This document shows positions 63,131 through 64,000 of a DNA stretch of 64,000 bases, in pieces. How positions within the stretch are numbered: position 1 is the stretch's first letter; each line of letters begins with the position of its first letter. Below the pieces are notes generated by a model. It had not been told where the DNA came from, did not search any database, and saw only the letters and a program-made list of their open reading frames with translations. Made by a program: the position numbers and the translations under genes. This stretch comes from Hexactinellida sp. DTS-2022 (Eukaryota > Porifera > Hexactinellida): NCBI GenBank assembly GCA_028753945.1, contig JAPNXP010000007.1:4960001-5024000 (forward strand), in the 5' to 3' direction.

Positions 63131-64000
63131 ATGGCGACACAGTTTCCAGAACCCATACCAGTGCCACGCGTAGACCCAATAGCGACACAAATAAATAAAT
63201 CGATAGACAGGTTGATACGCTCTCTCGAGCAGAGAAGAGTCCAGCTGTTGACCGACTTAAGGGACAGACGAGAGGAAATGAGAGCCAATCGGGTGGCGCG
63301 TGAACAAATCGAGATACAAATAACAGAAACACGCGCGTATATGGAAGCCCAACTAATGCACAATAAGCTCCGTTCCATGCAGGAGAGAATAGTGGCAGAG
63401 TTAGAAGCTACGCGAGCTGAAATGCAAGCCAATGCCCCGCCTCCTCAAGACCTGAAGTTCCTGTGCGACACACGGGACCTAGAGGGACATATCTCCCGTC
63501 TCGGAGAGATTGTACATCCCGACATTCCTTTAGCAGTGCCTGACTACGCTGCATTCCTACGACCCAGTGTTGCTGTTGGGAAGAGAGGATCAGCTCCTGG
63601 AGAGTTAAACTGGCCAAGAGGTGTTACAATCGAACAAACATCTGGACACATTTATGTGGCAGATCAATACAACAAGAGAATCCAAATATTCTCTGAAACG
63701 GGAGGATGTCTCAAACAATTCGGAGATGAACACCTGAAGGATCCATGGGGCATATTAACCTACCAAAACAGCATATTTATTACGGACATAGGACACCACG
63801 CTTTATTCCTATTCAAGATGTCAGATCTCACAATGATAAAGCGAGTAGGGAAGAAAGGATCTGGAAAGAATGATTTCAATTGTCCGGGACAACTCGCCAT
63901 CTCTCCCAATCAACGCCTCTACGTGCCAGATGAATTAAACAACAGAATCCAAATCCTGTCTACAGATCTTGCTTTCCAAGACTCGCTACGACATGGAACA
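63131..64000 (+). CDS. Coiled-coil NHL-repeat protein, N-terminal part (3' end outside window)
   Basis: An open frame of 290 codons runs to the window end. Residues 15-100 are a strongly charged coiled coil (LIRSLEQRRVQLLTDLRDRR, SMQERIVAELEATRAEMQAN). A linker follows with PDIPLAVPDYAAFLRPS, then the propeller: ELNWPRGVTIEQ, HIYVADQYNKRIQIFSETGG, LKDPWGILTYQNSIFITDIG and FNCPGQLAISPNQRLYVPDE. No RING or B-box precedes them. This is the same architecture as 59395-60612 but with better preserved NHL consensus (VAD-x-x-N-x-RIQIF). The ATG at 63131 has a good context and no upstream extension. If LRRK continues beyond 64000, this gene also lies in one of its introns, on the opposite strand. Confidence 0.9.
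   Translation, partial: MATQFPEPIPVPRVDPIATQINKSIDRLIRSLEQRRVQLLTDLRDRREEMRANRVAREQIEIQITETRAYMEAQLMHNKLRSMQERIVAELEATRAEMQANAPPPQDLKFLCDTRDLEGHISRLGEIVHPDIPLAVPDYAAFLRPSVAVGKRGSAPGELNWPRGVTIEQTSGHIYVADQYNKRIQIFSETGGCLKQFGDEHLKDPWGILTYQNSIFITDIGHHALFLFKMSDLTMIKRVGKKGSGKNDFNCPGQLAISPNQRLYVPDELNNRIQILSTDLAFQDSLRHGT

Overview
The window is nuclear DNA of a multicellular animal. Genes have GT-AG introns, animal-type domain architectures (HMGB, Rab, CCDC146, SLC66A3, a multi-PDZ scaffold, LRRK, POLD2, mL43), and lie in AT-rich, very repeat-rich intergenic DNA. Several proteins of the coiled-coil plus NHL-repeat type without RING or B-box, together with intact flagellar and cell-polarity genes, fit an early-branching animal (sponge or cnidarian; a sponge is my guess, not proven). 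Gene names come from recalled family sequences, not from a search.

Layout. 1-330: 3' end of an NHL-repeat gene. 331-3373: repeats only. 3374-5356: peroxisomal acyl-CoA oxidase (minus), followed at 5665-5880 by an inverted, frameshifted copy of its own 5' end. 5881-14179: a transposon graveyard holding a DIRS-like retroelement split by a foldback element, a Helitron Rep fragment, GGGTCA-type palindromic repeats and a stray exact copy of one Rab exon. 14180-31091: plus-strand genes HMGB, Rab (Rab43/19-like), COA1-like, CCDC146 (12 exons), an ankyrin protein and SLC66A3. 32239-34047: an SLC15-type transporter (minus), head-to-head at 268 bp with a two-exon gene (34316-40981) encoding an L27-like segment and 11 PDZ domains. 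42432-42614: a SMIM30-like micropeptide (minus).

43044-62416: 21 exons of the 3' half of a LRRK-family (Roco) gene on the minus strand, covering COR, a kinase-like domain that has lost its catalytic motifs, and a WD40-like region; its 5' half lies beyond the window. On the opposite strand, inside its introns, sit the complete genes for mL43 (53145-53585), POLD2 (56325-58819) and an NHL-repeat protein (59395-60612). Another NHL gene (63131 onward) may be nested too. 63131-64000 is open at the window end.

Dozens of short inverted-repeat elements fill introns and spacers. The commonest resemble pogo/Tigger-type MITEs with termini like ACAGTAGAACCTCGTTA. Three further elements are foldback structures whose arms consist of short tandem repeats (CAACTCA type, GGGTCAT type, and a 2.06-kb palindrome of TGGAAAATGG type); these are the most unusual structural features here.

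Functionally the intact genes are mainly housekeeping (replication, mitochondrial translation and respiratory assembly, peroxisomal beta-oxidation, trafficking, chromatin, solute transport) plus axoneme and polarity genes. I see no operon and no single multi-gene pathway.
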